Shown in pieces: positions 36,951 through 46,306 of a stretch of DNA of 64,000 nucleotides (position 1 is its first letter; each line of letters begins with the position of its first letter). The DNA comes from Marinobacter nauticus (lineage in GTDB: Bacteria; Pseudomonadota; Gammaproteobacteria; Enterobacterales; Shewanellaceae). The notes under the pieces were generated by a model. That model saw only the letters and a list, made by a program, of their open reading frames with translations, was not told the DNA's origin and searched no databases. The position numbers were made by a program, and so were the translations under genes. The DNA is taken from assembly GCF_019801015.1 (NCBI RefSeq), contig NZ_JAHVJZ010000003.1, positions 186,001-250,000 on the forward strand. Direction: 5' to 3'.

Positions 36951-37502
36951 TCACCCTTTGCAGGCGTACTTCACACCGACCCAAGCGCAGTGCTTGTCGC
37001 AGTTACGGCGGTAGCGGGTCACAAAGCCTTTCTGGTTTGCACAGAGGATCGCCGATTGCAGCTGATTGCCTTCACCATGAGGCAGAGTGAGCATTAATCG
37101 ACCGCCATTACTCAGCCGACGCCAGGCTTGATCCATCAGCGGCTCGTAAGGTTCGGTCAGGCGCTCTGGCAAGATGCAGATGGCATCACAATGCTGTGTG
37201 TCGGTGCTGGGGCCGGGGGCAACCACTTTGACTTGCGGAAACAACCGAAGCTCGCCTTGCAGCGCCACACGCTCGCCGTCACTGACGCCGGGCTCGGTCA
37301 GCACCGTAACCTGCCCCGCCGGGCCGACCGCCATGGCCAGCAACTCGACGGTGCCCAGATCCTGGGTGCCCATCAAAATGACGTGTTCTCCCCGCTTGAG
37401 GGACAATTTTCGGAGCAAAAAGCGTAGCTGCCACTGGGGCAAACCGGCTTTAGCCGGCAACGAAACCTCTTGAGGCTCGATACTGCGGACAATTGGAGTC
37501 AT
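36951..37502 (-). CDS. Possible class I methyltransferase-like protein
   Basis: 183 residues, starting at the ATG at 37502 (GGAG seven bases ahead). After 25 N-terminal residues the order of elements resembles a Rossmann-like SAM-dependent methyltransferase: SLKRGEHVILMGTQDLGTVELLAMAVGPAGQVTVLTEP (pieces: GEHVILMGTQDLGTVELLA, GQVTVLTEP), then CDAICILPERL, and LMDQAWRRLSNGGRLMLTLPHGEGNQ. The glycine-rich SAM loop is atypical (GTQDLGT). A Cys-rich tail (CANQKGFVTRYRRNCDKHCAWVGVKYACKG, pieces CANQKG, CDKHC, YACKG) is unusual. The longer frame to 37820 is not supported. A hairpin-plus-T-run lies 118-160 bases upstream in its leader. Function unassigned. Confidence 0.6.
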   Translation of the reverse strand: MTPIVRSIEPQEVSLPAKAGLPQWQLRFLLRKLSLKRGEHVILMGTQDLGTVELLAMAVGPAGQVTVLTEPGVSDGERVALQGELRLFPQVKVVAPGPSTDTQHCDAICILPERLTEPYEPLMDQAWRRLSNGGRLMLTLPHGEGNQLQSAILCANQKGFVTRYRRNCDKHCAWVGVKYACKG

Positions 37503-37822
37503 TGTTGTCTCCGCAAGGCGATATTGTAATTTGTGGTAAGAAGCGCAAAGTAAGCCGATTTTCGGCACTCTGGCTAAGAAAGCGACAACCAAGTGCCCAA
37601 CATAAAGTGTGTTGGTTGCAAAAAAAACCCCCAAACATGGTTTTTTTCTCACCAACGGGGGAGCAATTTTCCTAAGTCCCTCACATGTCACAAAAAGCAG
37701 CATTAACGTTAATCTAATTTCATTTCCGAACCGGAACGGTCGCCCGGCCAAACTGCCAAATTCAGACGACTGAGCCCCCATGTCAGTCCAAAACAGTGCA
37801 ATCGATCGTTTTCGGTGCAAAC
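37503..37822 (-). promoter_or_regulatory. Leader/intergenic region between iscX and the methyltransferase-like gene
   Basis: 320 bases with no supported gene. On the minus strand it contains an exact palindrome ATTAACGTTAAT (37702-37713) and an intrinsic terminator-like hairpin with eight Ts (37620-37661), which is downstream of any promoter here and upstream of the next start codon. Confidence 0.5.
37620..37661 (-). terminator. Terminator with no gene ahead of it (leader attenuator or sRNA end)
   Basis: On the minus strand CCCCC (37661-37657) pairs with GGGGG (37632-37628), with an inner TTGGT/ACCA pairing, and eight Ts follow. The iscX terminator lies upstream, so a separate short transcript should end here. 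Confidence 0.55.
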
Positions 37823-37847
37823 AAAAACGGAGCCCGCAGGCTCCGTT
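37823..37847 (-). terminator. Terminator of the isc operon, after iscX
   Basis: AACGGAGCC-CGCA-GGCTCCGTT stem followed on the minus strand by a run of Ts. Confidence 0.9.
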
Positions 37848-37850
37848 TGT

Positions 37851-38051
37851 TCAGTCCATCTCGTCGATCCAGGCCTGTTGAATGGCTTCGAGGACCTTCT
37901 CACCGCAATGGTCGGGGTCATCATCAAAGTCATCCAGCGCCAGTACCCACTCCCGCAGCTCCACAAAGCGCAACTGGGTGGGGTCGACATCGGGCTTCTG
38001 TTCCGACAGCTCGATGGCAATGTCCTGTACGTCAATCCATTTCAGGCCCAT
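37851..38051 (-). CDS. iscX: Fe-S assembly accessory protein IscX
   Basis: 66 residues, all acidic and helical as in the family: LKWIDVQDIAIELSE, then TQLRFVELREWVLALDDF and the C-terminal LEAIQQAWIDE. Binds IscS and iron and modulates desulfurase activity. Last gene of the isc operon, nine bases after fdx, followed by a terminator. Confidence 0.96.
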   Translation of the reverse strand: MGLKWIDVQDIAIELSEQKPDVDPTQLRFVELREWVLALDDFDDDPDHCGEKVLEAIQQAWIDEMD

Positions 38052-38060
38052 AGGATCTCC

Positions 38061-38399
38061 TTAGTGGTTTTCTGATACCTGGTTAATGGTGTAGCGCGGG
38101 ATTTCGACCACCAGGTCTTCATCGGCGACACGTGCCTGGCAGGAGAGACGAGACTCCGGCTCCAGGCCCCAGGCTTTGTCCAGCATGTCATCTTCCAGCT
38201 CGTCACTCTCTTCCAGAGAGTCAAAGCCTTCACGCACCACACAGTGGCAGGTGGTGCACGCACAGGATTTTTCACAGGCGTGCTCAATGTGGATGCCATT
38301 CTTCAGCGCCACATCCAGGATGGTCTCACCGGATTGGGCTTCCACTTCCAGGCCGTTCGGGCACAGATCCTGGTGGGGCAAAAAGACGAGTTTCGGCAT
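38061..38399 (-). CDS. fdx: ISC-type [2Fe-2S] ferredoxin
   Basis: 112 residues. Cluster ligands in HACEKSCACTTCHC and a later Cys in LSCQARV, the adrenodoxin-like spacing. Supplies electrons for cluster assembly on IscU. Nine bases downstream of hscA and nine upstream of iscX. The acidic surface (SLEESDELEDDMLD) suits docking to IscS. Confidence 0.97.
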   Translation of the reverse strand: MPKLVFLPHQDLCPNGLEVEAQSGETILDVALKNGIHIEHACEKSCACTTCHCVVREGFDSLEESDELEDDMLDKAWGLEPESRLSCQARVADEDLVVEIPRYTINQVSENH

Positions 38400-38408
38400 C
38401 GTATCCTC

Positions 38409-40259
38409 TTAAACGTTATCCACGGACTGGCCAGACAGCGCTCGGCGGATGGCCAGGTCCATACGGCGGGCAGCAAAGTCGCCACTCGCCTTGTCGAGGG
38501 CCTCGATCGCGGCTTTGATCGCCTCGCCATCGGTGCCTTCACACAGGGTTGAAAGTTCGCTCATGCGGGTTTCCAGTTCCGCCCGCTCTTGGGCATTCAG
38601 CAGAGTGTCACCGTCTTCCGCCAGACCGCGGCTGAGGCTCTCGATGACCCGACCCGCTTCAATTCGCTGCTCGGTCAGCATCCGCTTAACGATGTCCTCT
38701 TTGGCATGCGCCATGGAATCTTTCAGCATCTGCATCACTTCGCCATCGGAAAGGCCGAACGAGGGCTTCACTTCGATGGCGGCCTGAACGCCGGAGGTTT
38801 TCTCCATAGCGGTCACGCTCAGCAGGCCATCAGCGTCCACCTGGAAGGTCACACGGATCACCGCGGTACCGGCCGCCATCGGCGGGATCCCTTGCAGCAC
38901 AAAGCGCGCCAGAGAACGGCAATCATCCACCATCTCCCGCTCACCCTGCACCACGTGAATCGCCATGGCAGTCTGACCGTCTTTAAAGGTGGTGAACTCC
39001 TGAGCACGGGCCACCGGAATGGTGGTGTTACGCGGCACCACTTTCTCAGTCAGGCCACCCATGGTTTCCAGACCCAGAGACAGCGGCAGTACGTCCAGCA
39101 ACAGCATGTCGGAATCCGGCTTGTTACCGGCCAGGATGTCCGCCTGTACCGCGGCGCCAATGGCAACTACGCGGTCCGGGTCGATGGAGGTCAGCGGCGG
39201 ACGGCCAAAGAACTCGCCCACGGTGCCCCGCACCAGCGGCACACGGGTGGAGCCGCCGACCATCACCACATCCAGCACGTCCTCTTTGTCCACGCCGGCG
39301 TCTTTCAGACAGCGGCGGCAGGCCATCAGCGTCTGTTTCACCAGGGGCTGAATCAGCGCATCAAACTCAGCACGGGTGACGTCACCCTGCCAGTCGCCGA
39401 CCTGAGCCTGCACACTGTCCGCATCGGTCAGGGCTTCCTTGATTCGGCAGGCCTCCACCATCAGCGCACGCTGCATGGCCGGAGTCTGCGTCTCCAGTCC
39501 GGCCCGACGAGCCAGTTCATCCGCCAACAGGTGGTCAAAGTCGTCGCCACCCAGCGCGGAGTCGCCTCCGGTTGCCATCACTTCAAACACCCCTTTATTG
39601 AGGCGCAGAATGGAGATGTCGAAGGTGCCACCACCCAGATCATAGACGGCAATGACGCCCTCCTGACCGGAGTCCAGACCGTAGGCAATCGCAGCAGCAG
39701 TCGGCTCATTGAGCAGACGCAGCACCTTGACGCCGATCAGCTCAGCGGCGTCTTTGGTGCCCTGGCGTTGGGCGTCATCAAAGTACGCAGGCACAGTGAT
39801 CACCGCGCCGGTAAGGTCACCGCCCAGGGTCGCTTCAGCGCGCTGGATCAGCGGCCGCAGCACTTCGGCAGAAACCTGGATGGGATTGACCTTGCCCTGA
39901 CGGGTTTCAAACAACGGCAGGCCGTTGTCGGAAGCAGCCAGTTGATAAGGCAGGTTGGTATAACGTCCCTGCACGTCCGCCAATGAGCGGCCCAGGAAAC
40001 GCTTTACGGAAATGATGGTGTTTTGCGGATCGTTCACCGCTTCGGACTGTGCTTCGAAGCCGGTGGTCACCCCGTCTTCAAGGTAACGCACCACCGAAGG
40101 CATACGGTGTCCGCCGTTTTGGTCCGGCAAGGTGTCTGCCTGGCCGCTGCGAACGGAAGCCACCAGAGAGTTGGTGGTGCCCAGGTCGATGCCCACGGCC
40201 AGTTTGTGCTGATGAGGCGCGGCGCTTTGGCCGGGCTCGGCAATTTGGAGTAGTGCCAT
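38409..40259 (-). CDS. hscA: Fe-S cluster assembly Hsp70 chaperone HscA
   Basis: 616 residues. Hsp70 ATPase domain with [28 protein letters not shown] and [13 protein letters not shown], then a substrate domain that binds the LPPVK motif of IscU. Works with HscB to release clusters. Length and order in the operon are typical. ATG at 40259 lies 20 bases after hscB. Confidence 0.98.
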   Translation of the reverse strand: MALLQIAEPGQSAAPHQHKLAVGIDLGTTNSLVASVRSGQADTLPDQNGGHRMPSVVRYLEDGVTTGFEAQSEAVNDPQNTIISVKRFLGRSLADVQGRYTNLPYQLAASDNGLPLFETRQGKVNPIQVSAEVLRPLIQRAEATLGGDLTGAVITVPAYFDDAQRQGTKDAAELIGVKVLRLLNEPTAAAIAYGLDSGQEGVIAVYDLGGGTFDISILRLNKGVFEVMATGGDSALGGDDFDHLLADELARRAGLETQTPAMQRALMVEACRIKEALTDADSVQAQVGDWQGDVTRAEFDALIQPLVKQTLMACRRCLKDAGVDKEDVLDVVMVGGSTRVPLVRGTVGEFFGRPPLTSIDPDRVVAIGAAVQADILAGNKPDSDMLLLDVLPLSLGLETMGGLTEKVVPRNTTIPVARAQEFTTFKDGQTAMAIHVVQGEREMVDDCRSLARFVLQGIPPMAAGTAVIRVTFQVDADGLLSVTAMEKTSGVQAAIEVKPSFGLSDGEVMQMLKDSMAHAKEDIVKRMLTEQRIEAGRVIESLSRGLAEDGDTLLNAQERAELETRMSELSTLCEGTDGEAIKAAIEALDKASGDFAARRMDLAIRRALSGQSVDNV

Positions 40260-40279
40260 GATGCTGTGTTATCCGTCGC

Positions 40280-40795
40280 TCACTGAGCCCACTGCTCTTC
40301 CAGCAGGGACAGCTCGTCTTCCAGTTTATGGATGAATTTGAGTTTGCGCACCGTGTCGGCTGCCGCTTCCCACTGCTGGCCATCATACTGGTTCTGGAAC
40401 TCGCCATACATCGCTTTGCGATCGGCCGTGAGGCGATCCGCCAGCTCAAACGCAGCGCTGTCAGGATCGTCACTGTGGGGCAGTTCCGCCATCGCTTCAC
40501 GCAGCTCCAGCTGTTCCATCAGGAACATCGGATCTTTGATGGTGGTGGACTCCCCGCGCAGTTCCAGACCGTTGACCCGAAGCAGGTATTCGGCACGACC
40601 CAGAGGGGACTTGAGGGTTTGAAAGGCGTCGTTGATTTCGGCGGTTTTCTGTACCGCCATCAGGCGCTGCTGTTCCGGGGCAGAGGCGAAGTTGTCCGGG
40701 TGTACCGCCCGTTGCAGCTCGCGATAGCGGCTGGCCAGGGCGGCCCCGTCAATTTCGAAACCCTGGGGCAGGCCGAAGAGTTCGAAGTAGTTCAT
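40280..40795 (-). CDS. hscB: Fe-S assembly J-domain co-chaperone HscB
   Basis: 171 residues. N-terminal J domain MNYFELFGLPQGFEIDGAAL with the HPD motif (RAVHPDNFA), and a C-terminal helical domain that binds IscU. The ATG at 40795 is two bases after the iscA stop, implying coupling; the longer frame overlaps iscA and is rejected. Confidence 0.97.
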   Translation of the reverse strand: MNYFELFGLPQGFEIDGAALASRYRELQRAVHPDNFASAPEQQRLMAVQKTAEINDAFQTLKSPLGRAEYLLRVNGLELRGESTTIKDPMFLMEQLELREAMAELPHSDDPDSAAFELADRLTADRKAMYGEFQNQYDGQQWEAAADTVRKLKFIHKLEDELSLLEEQWAQ

Positions 40796-40797
40796 GG

Positions 40798-41121
40798 TCA
40801 GACGGTAAAGCTCTCGCCGCAACCACACTCCCCTTTGGCATTGGGGTTGTCAAACTTGAAGCCCTCGTTGAGGCCCTCTTTGACGTAATCCACCTGAAGC
40901 CCATCGAGGTAAGCCAGGCTTTTGGCATCGATGATCAAATTGACACCGCGGTCCTCAATCACCTCATCACCCGGGCTCAGGTCGTCAACAAACTCCAGCA
41001 CGTAGGCCAGGCCGGAACAACCGGAGGTTTTCAGACCCAACCGCAGGCCAATCCCCTTGCCCCGATTTTTCAGGTAGGTTTTGACGCGCTCGGCAGCGGC
41101 TTCGGTCAGCGAAATGCCCAT
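40798..41121 (-). CDS. iscA: A-type Fe-S carrier IscA
   Basis: 107 residues. A-type scaffold with the three cysteines in TSGCSGLAY and the C-terminal GECGCGESF. Carries clusters or iron to target proteins, mainly for [4Fe-4S] maturation. Between iscU and hscB as usual. Confidence 0.98.
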   Translation of the reverse strand: MGISLTEAAAERVKTYLKNRGKGIGLRLGLKTSGCSGLAYVLEFVDDLSPGDEVIEDRGVNLIIDAKSLAYLDGLQVDYVKEGLNEGFKFDNPNAKGECGCGESFTV

Positions 41122-41141
41122 GGGTACAGCTCCAGCTTTGA

Positions 41142-41525
41142 TTATTTGTCGTGCTTGCTCTTGTAATCAGCAATGGCCGCCTTGATGGCGTCCTCAGCCA
41201 GGATAGAGCAGTGAATTTTCACCGGCGGCAGGGCCAGTTCTTCGGCGATGGCGGTGTTCTGGATCTGCTCCGCTTCCTCCAGGGTCTTGCCCTTCACCCA
41301 TTCGGTGACCAGGGAGCTGGACGCGATGGCACTGCCACAGCCGTAGGTTTTGAACTTGGCGTCTTCAATCACGCCACCTTCGCTGATCTTCAATTGCAGC
41401 TTCATTACGTCACCGCAAGCGGGCGCACCAACCATACCGGTGGCCACGTTCGGGTCGTTCTTATCGAAAGAACCAACGTTGCGCGGGTTTTCGTAGTGGT
41501 CGATAACTTTATCACTGTAAGCCAT
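41142..41525 (-). CDS. iscU: Fe-S cluster scaffold IscU
   Basis: 127 residues. Cluster ligands in [11 protein letters not shown] (Cys about 37), [12 protein letters not shown] and [10 protein letters not shown], plus the LPPVKIHC motif recognised by Hsc[19 protein letters not shown] at 41525 is the conserved start. Receives sulfur from IscS. Confidence 0.99.
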   Translation of the reverse strand: MAYSDKVIDHYENPRNVGSFDKNDPNVATGMVGAPACGDVMKLQLKISEGGVIEDAKFKTYGCGSAIASSSLVTEWVKGKTLEEAEQIQNTAIAEELALPPVKIHCSILAEDAIKAAIADYKSKHDK

Positions 41526-41592
41526 GACTAACTCCAATACTTACTCTGTTCGTGAGGGTGATCCCGCCGCTTCGGCGGGACCCCGAAAACCC

Positions 41593-42807
41593 TTAGTGGG
41601 CGGTCCATTCCACCTTGGACAGGTCCACCCCGTCCTTAAACATCTCCCACAGGGGAGACATTTCGCGCAGCTTGCCGATGGCGTTGTTGATCAGCTCTAC
41701 CGCGTAATCCACTTCCTCTTCGGTGGTGAAACGACCGATGGAGAAACGGATGGAGCTGTGTGCCAGCTCGTCATTCAGGCCCAGGGCGCGCAGCACGTAG
41801 CTCGGCTCCAGAGAGGCGGAGGTACAGGCACTGCCTGAGGACACCGCCAGATCTTTCAGCGCCATGATCAGGGACTCACCTTCAACAAAGTTGAAGCTGA
41901 CGTTGAGATTCCCAGACACTCGCTGCTCAACGTCACCGTTGATGTAAACCTCTTCCATCCCCTTGATGCCGTTCCACAAACGGTTACGCAGGGCCAGAAT
42001 GCGGTCATTCTCAGTCGCCATCTCTTCCTTGGCGATGCGGCAGGCTTCGCCCAGGCCCACGATCTGGTGGGTTGCCAGGGTGCCGGAGCGCATGCCGCGC
42101 TCATGGCCGCCACCGTGCATCTGCGCTTCCAGACGTACGCGGGGCTTACGGCGCACGTACAGGGCACCAATGCCTTTCGGGCCGTACATCTTGTGGCCGG
42201 AGATGGAGATCAGATCCAGTTTCATGGTCTTCACGTCCAGCGGGATCTTGCCGGCGCTCTGAGCGGCATCGACGTGCAGCAGTACGCCTTTGGCACGGCA
42301 CAGTTCACCGATGGCCGCCACGTCGTGAATCACACCGATTTCGTTGTTCACGTGCATGATGGAAACCAGAATGGTGTCCTCACGCATCGCTTCTTCAAAA
42401 CGGGTCAGGGGGATGATGCCGTTGGCATCCGGCTCCAGATAGGTCACTTCGAAGCCTTCACGCTCGAGCTGACGGCAGGTATCCAGAACCGCTTTGTGTT
42501 CGGTTTTGCTGGTGATGATGTGTTTGCCCTTCTTGCCATAGAAGTGGGCCACACCTTTGATCGCCAGGTTATCGGATTCGGTGGCGCCGGAGGTGAAAAC
42601 GATCTCGCGGGGATCTGCGTTGATCAGCTCAGCCACCTGGTTGCGCGCCACATCCACTGCCTCTTCAGCCTGCCAGCCAAAACGGTGGGAGCGGGACGCC
42701 GGGTTACCAAAGCTACCGTCCGGAGTCAGGTACTTAATCATCTCTTCAGCGACTCGAGGATCGGTCGGTGTAGTGGCGGAATAATCAAAATAGATCGGGA
42801 GTTTCAT
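41593..42807 (-). CDS. iscS: Cysteine desulfurase IscS
   Basis: 404 residues, identical in length to E. coli IscS. PLP lysine in [15 protein letters not shown], catalytic Cys in [17 protein letters not shown]. Start [14 protein letters not shown] at 42807. Supplies sulfur to IscU and tRNA thiolation. A 64-base gap after iscR includes a hairpin on the iscR stop. Confidence 0.99.
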   Translation of the reverse strand: MKLPIYFDYSATTPTDPRVAEEMIKYLTPDGSFGNPASRSHRFGWQAEEAVDVARNQVAELINADPREIVFTSGATESDNLAIKGVAHFYGKKGKHIITSKTEHKAVLDTCRQLEREGFEVTYLEPDANGIIPLTRFEEAMREDTILVSIMHVNNEIGVIHDVAAIGELCRAKGVLLHVDAAQSAGKIPLDVKTMKLDLISISGHKMYGPKGIGALYVRRKPRVRLEAQMHGGGHERGMRSGTLATHQIVGLGEACRIAKEEMATENDRILALRNRLWNGIKGMEEVYINGDVEQRVSGNLNVSFNFVEGESLIMALKDLAVSSGSACTSASLEPSYVLRALGLNDELAHSSIRFSIGRFTTEEEVDYAVELINNAIGKLREMSPLWEMFKDGVDLSKVEWTAH

Positions 42808-42869
42808 CTTCTTCTCCGCTTGCGGGCCGGTCAATTATGGTACCGGCGAAGTACGACATAAAAACGGGT

Positions 42870-42889
42870 GTTCAGGCCCGAGCCTGAAC
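42870..42889 (-). promoter_or_regulatory. Hairpin on the iscR stop codon
   Basis: GTTCAGGC and GCCTGAAC form an eight-base perfect stem with a four-base loop; the iscR TGA stop is inside the stem. In E. coli an RNA structure just after iscR protects the iscR message when the rest of the operon is degraded through RyhB, so this may be a counterpart. Confidence 0.5.
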
Positions 42890-43333
42890 GCGGGTCTGAG
42901 CCTGCTCCTGACGCAGACTGACCACCTGGACATCACGATTGGCCATCAAATCGGCCAGGCTGATGCCATTTAAGAAACTGGAGATGCGATCGCTGAGATC
43001 GCCCCACAGGGAGTGGGTCAGGCACCGGGCACCGCCCTGGCAATTGCTCTTGCCGTGGCAGCGAGTGGCATCAACGGATTCGTCGACCGCATGTACCACC
43101 ATTCCAACGGCAATTTCGGCCGCCGGACGTCCCAGAAGATAACCACCGCCCGGTCCCCGTACACTGGAAACCAGACCGTGTTTGCGCAATTTGGCGAACA
43201 ACTGCTCCAGATAGGACAGGGAGATCCCCTGACGCTCAGAGATGTCCGCCAGAGGGACTGGCCCTTCCGGAGAGTGCAGTGCCACATCCAAGATGGCTGT
43301 CACCGCGTAGCGGCCTTTCGATGTGAGTCTCAT
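42872..43333 (-). CDS. iscR: Fe-S cluster regulator IscR
   Basis: 153 residues. Rrf2-family winged helix ([39 protein letters not shown]) and [2Fe-2S] ligands Cys92, Cys98, Cys104 in [17 protein letters not shown] with His107. Represses the isc operon when cluster-loaded. The sequence ahead (43371-43394) matches a type 1 IscR site, so it controls its own promoter. Confidence 0.98.
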   Translation of the reverse strand: MRLTSKGRYAVTAILDVALHSPEGPVPLADISERQGISLSYLEQLFAKLRKHGLVSSVRGPGGGYLLGRPAAEIAVGMVVHAVDESVDATRCHGKSNCQGGARCLTHSLWGDLSDRISSFLNGISLADLMANRDVQVVSLRQEQAQTRVQARA

Positions 43334-43370
43334 GCCAACTTCCTTCCTACTGTCTGCCGCCCAGTCTACT

Positions 43371-43420
43371 TACCCGAGTATTTTAGTCAAGTATTAAACC
43401 CTATAACTAAGTCGGGTTTT
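43371..43420 (-). promoter_or_regulatory. IscR type 1 binding site and a second, degenerate copy
   Basis: On the minus strand 43394-43371 reads ATACTTGACT, AAAATA, then CTCGGGTA, fitting the E. coli type 1 pattern ATASYYGACT...AGTCRRSTAT in its left half closely. A second similar element (CCCGACTTAGTTATAGGG, 43419-43400 region) lies directly upstream, like the paired sites in E. coli. Confidence 0.6.
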
Positions 43421-43592
43421 ATTCCGGGGAATACCCCGGCGGCGGGCCCGGGTATTTAACCCCATTGACCGCTCGGGATCAATGACCGAACCCCCGGGAT
43501 CTGACCGATTACTTCAACCGGTTTTTTGAACTGGATCACAGCATTGCGCCACAGTGGCGTGACAGGGCAGTAACTTCTTCGGTGCAACTGCG

Positions 43593-44318
43593 TTATTTTC
43601 GACCAGAGGCTTTGTCGACTGAGGTCAGCACACCACGAAGAATGGCCAGTTCAGTCTGCTCCGGGCGGGCCCGGTTAAACAGACGACGCAACTTGTTCAT
43701 CACCTGCCCCGGGTGCGCCTTAATAATGAAACCGGTATGGCTGAGGGTTTGCTCCAGATGGTCGTAGAACCCTTCCATCTGACCCTGGCTCGGGTATTCC
43801 ACCGGCTCATCCTCTTCCGCCTTTTCCGCCATCGCCAAATGGGCCATGCGGGTTTCATAGCTGAGCAACTGCACAGCCTGAGCCAGGTTAAGGGAGCTGT
43901 ATTCCGGGTTGGCGGGGATGCACACGTGGTAATGGCACATCTGCAACTCTTCGTTGGTCAGGCCATGGTTTTCACGCCCAAAAACAAAGGCGACCGGACC
44001 GGATTGTGCTTCAGAGGCCATCTTTACGCCCGCTTCGCGGGCATCGAGCATGGGCCAGCTCAGAGTGCGGCTGCGAGCGCTGGTGCCAATCACCAACGAG
44101 CAGTCGGCAATGGCGGAGGCCAGATCGTCAGTCACCACCAGGTTCTTGATCAGATCTGAGGCCCCTGCGGCCAGCGCGATGGATTGGCCATCGGGTTGCA
44201 CTCGGGGTTCCGCCAGTACCAGTTGGGACAGGCCCATGGTTTTCATGGCGCGGGCGGCGGAGCCAATGTTACCTGGGTGGGAAGTGCCCACCAGTACAAT
44301 ACGGACGTTGCTGAGCAT
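43593..44318 (-). CDS. trmJ: tRNA (Cm32/Um32) 2'-O-methyltransferase TrmJ
   Basis: 241 residues. SpoU (SPOUT) family with N-terminal [21 protein letters not shown], middle [13 protein letters not shown], and knot motif [15 protein letters not shown], plus a C-terminal helical extension. Methylates position 32 in tRNAs. ATG at 44318. Next to iscR and divergent from suhB, the same neighbours as in E. coli. Confidence 0.97.
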   Translation of the reverse strand: MLSNVRIVLVGTSHPGNIGSAARAMKTMGLSQLVLAEPRVQPDGQSIALAAGASDLIKNLVVTDDLASAIADCSLVIGTSARSRTLSWPMLDAREAGVKMASEAQSGPVAFVFGRENHGLTNEELQMCHYHVCIPANPEYSSLNLAQAVQLLSYETRMAHLAMAEKAEEDEPVEYPSQGQMEGFYDHLEQTLSHTGFIIKAHPGQVMNKLRRLFNRARPEQTELAILRGVLTSVDKASGRK

Positions 44319-44513
44319 GGTGTTGCCGATCAGTGAAATTCTGTGGTCGCGAAGTCTACCACACCCGGGTCTATGCTAGAGAACGAAACCACAACGGAGG
44401 CCGGCACCGATTCCCGCTTGCGCATGGGGCGCTTTATCGGTAGTATTTTGCGCCCTGCCGCAGGCCAGCAGCTTGGTCCGGCTCACCGTTCTTTCACATC
44501 CTGGGGTATCGAT

Positions 44514-45317
44514 ATGCATCCGATGCTGAACATCGCTGTGCGCGCTGCGCGCAACGCGGGTAACGTTATTGCCCGTGCTTATGAAGATCTGGACAAGGTA
44601 GAAGCCGAACAGAAAGGCCTGAACGATTTTGTCACCAACGTAGACCGGGATGCGGAGCGTGCCATTGTGGCCACCATCCAGAAGGCCTACCCGAAGCACA
44701 CCGTCATTGGCGAAGAGTGCGGCACCATCACCGGCGAACACGATGAGTTCCAATGGATTATCGATCCCCTGGATGGCACCACCAACTTCATGAAGGGCAT
44801 CCCCCACTTTGCCGTATCCATTGCTCTGCAGATCAAGGGCAAGATCGAGCACGGTGTGATCTACGATCCCATCCGCAATGAACTGTTCTCCGCCAGCCGC
44901 GGTGCCGGCGTTCAGCTGAACGGCTACCGCATCCGTGTTGGCAACCAGCGCGACCTGAAAGGCACCGTGCTGGGCACCGGCTTCCCGTTCAAGCAGCGTC
45001 AGCACATGGAACCCTACATGGCGATCTTCAGTGAGCTGTTCAATGATGTGGCGGACATGCGTCGTGCCGGCTCTGCCGCGCTGGACCTGGCGTACGTTGC
45101 GGCCGGTCGTCTGGACGGTTTCTGGGAAATCGGCCTGAAGCCCTGGGACATCGCTGCGGGTGAACTGATGGTTCGCGAAGCGGGCGGTCTGGTCAGCGAC
45201 TTTGTTGGCGGCCACGGCCAGCTGACCACCGGTAACGTGGTTGCCGGTGCCCCGAAAGTGACTGCGGCCATCGTCAGCAAGATGCGTCCGCACCTGACCG
45301 AGTCCCTGAAGCGCTAA
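44514..45317 (+). CDS. suhB: Inositol monophosphatase family protein SuhB
   Basis: 267 residues, the E. coli length. Phosphatase motifs IGEECG, DPLDGTTNFMKGIPHF and the C-terminal WDIAAGELMVREAGG with metal ligands. In E. coli SuhB also joins the rRNA antitermination complex. Start ATG at 44514 after GGGG; the 57 upstream in-frame codons are promoter sequence and rejected. Terminator follows directly. Confidence 0.97.
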   Translation: MHPMLNIAVRAARNAGNVIARAYEDLDKVEAEQKGLNDFVTNVDRDAERAIVATIQKAYPKHTVIGEECGTITGEHDEFQWIIDPLDGTTNFMKGIPHFAVSIALQIKGKIEHGVIYDPIRNELFSASRGAGVQLNGYRIRVGNQRDLKGTVLGTGFPFKQRQHMEPYMAIFSELFNDVADMRRAGSAALDLAYVAAGRLDGFWEIGLKPWDIAAGELMVREAGGLVSDFVGGHGQLTTGNVVAGAPKVTAAIVSKMRPHLTESLKR

Positions 45318-45332
45318 GCGCCGCAGTGACCC

Positions 45333-45364
45333 AAAAAAGCGCCGTCAACGACGGCGCTTTTTTT
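45333..45364 (+). terminator. Terminator after suhB
   Basis: GCGCCGTC-AAC-GACGGCGC stem flanked by As and seven Ts. The T-run overlaps the stop of the small minus-strand gene. Confidence 0.95.
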
Positions 45365-45551
45365 ATGCGTGCTCGCTGGCGCTTCCACCCCGACGACGGT
45401 GCCACCATCGACTGGCCCACACCAGCGCAAACCACCCCAACAAGGCCAGTCCCACAGCGGGAGCGGAGATCAGGCAGAGCAGACCGACCCAGAAATAGGG
45501 TAACTGGCGCGGATGAAGCCAGCGCTGATGGCGAGTTATCCCAAGGTTCAT
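45363..45551 (-). CDS. Small membrane protein of unknown function
   Basis: 62 residues. Basic N-terminus (MNLGITRHQRWLHPRQLP), one long hydrophobic stretch (YFWVGLLCLISAPAVGLALL and GWFALVWASRWW, about 19-50, enough for one or two helices) and a basic tail. AGGGG lies five bases before the ATG at 45551. No family recognised. It ends inside the suhB terminator and starts 43 bases after a minus-strand terminator, so it would need its own promoter. Confidence 0.5.
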   Translation of the reverse strand: MNLGITRHQRWLHPRQLPYFWVGLLCLISAPAVGLALLGWFALVWASRWWHRRRGGSASEHA

Positions 45552-45593
45552 CCCCGACCCCCTATGATGATCTGACCTGATAAATCATGGACG

Positions 45594-45620
45594 AAAAAAA
45601 GCCGGGCGTGTTAGCCCGGC
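45594..45620 (-). terminator. Minus-strand terminator with no gene ahead
   Basis: GCCGGGC-N6-GCCCGGC stem followed on the minus strand by seven Ts. The 225 bases ahead of it (45621-45845) contain no supported minus-strand gene. Confidence 0.6.
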
Positions 45621-45845
45621 GCAAAAACGAGAAGCCAGTGATAAAGCCAGGTGTCGAAAAAGGCTTTCAACGGCAGTCACCTTGCGCCTTCACCATGACA
45701 CTGCGATGACATTGGGCCCCAGTTTGAGGCAAAAGCGCGCTGAGCCGGGTCATTTTCTGGCGAAACGCCCGAACTGGCATAGGATTCAATATGGTACGGC
45801 ACTTGCTCGTTCAACATCCTAAGCCTGAGCTTTAAGGAGTACGTC

Positions 45846-46172
45846 ATGCCCTGGATCCCTCTGCCTCCCGCCGACCTGCCTTCACTTCCGGCGCATCTGC
45901 AATGCAGCCGCACCTATCCTGACCTGCTGCTGTACCGGGACCCCTACTCCTGCCGCCTTTACGTCCTCCACAACCGCAATCCTCTGAGCGCCAAACGGGA
46001 TTTGACCGACGCCACCGTCATTCATCTGGGCGAGCACCCGGTTCTGGCGATTGACGACGCTCACTTTGCGCTTGCCACCGGCGATTGTCTGGAGCTGCCG
46101 AGTATGACGTTACCCGTGGTGCCGACCCGACACTGGAATGACCAACTCGAGATCTACCTGCCGAGTCATTGA
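45846..46172 (+). CDS. Hypothetical protein, 108 residues
   Basis: Strong AAGGAG seven bases before the ATG at 45846. The sequence is proline- and histidine-rich with beta-type patterns (RTYPDLLLYRDPYSCRLYVLH, ATVIHLGEHPVLAIDDAHFAL, MTLPVVPTRHWNDQLEIYLP; quoted in part) and no membrane segment or signal peptide. I do not recognise a family. It is followed by 134 bases and a separate membrane protein gene. Confidence 0.6.
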   Translation: MPWIPLPPADLPSLPAHLQCSRTYPDLLLYRDPYSCRLYVLHNRNPLSAKRDLTDATVIHLGEHPVLAIDDAHFALATGDCLELPSMTLPVVPTRHWNDQLEIYLPSH

Positions 46173-46306
46173 TTCCCCTACGGTTCCTGATGAACAGCTT
46201 TTCACCCCGGAACGCCGAAAGTGCGGAAAGGATCACAGCCTGGACCGTGGGCAGCAGCCCGCCCTGCCAGTAAACTAACTGACAGTCAATCCAACGGACC
46301 CTACCC

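Noticed and set aside
37503-37820. N-terminal extension of the methyltransferase-like protein by 106 residues
   Set aside because: It has no ribosome binding site, spans a terminator-like hairpin with T-run, and reads as non-coding; the ATG at 37502 has GGAG at correct spacing.
43424-43439. CCGGGG-AATA-CCCCGG as a terminator
   Set aside because: A short stem near the isc promoter without a T-run on either strand and no gene that would end there.
44343-44513. N-terminal extension of SuhB by 57 residues
   Set aside because: The extension is not SuhB-like and covers the promoter; the internal ATG gives exactly the family length and start.
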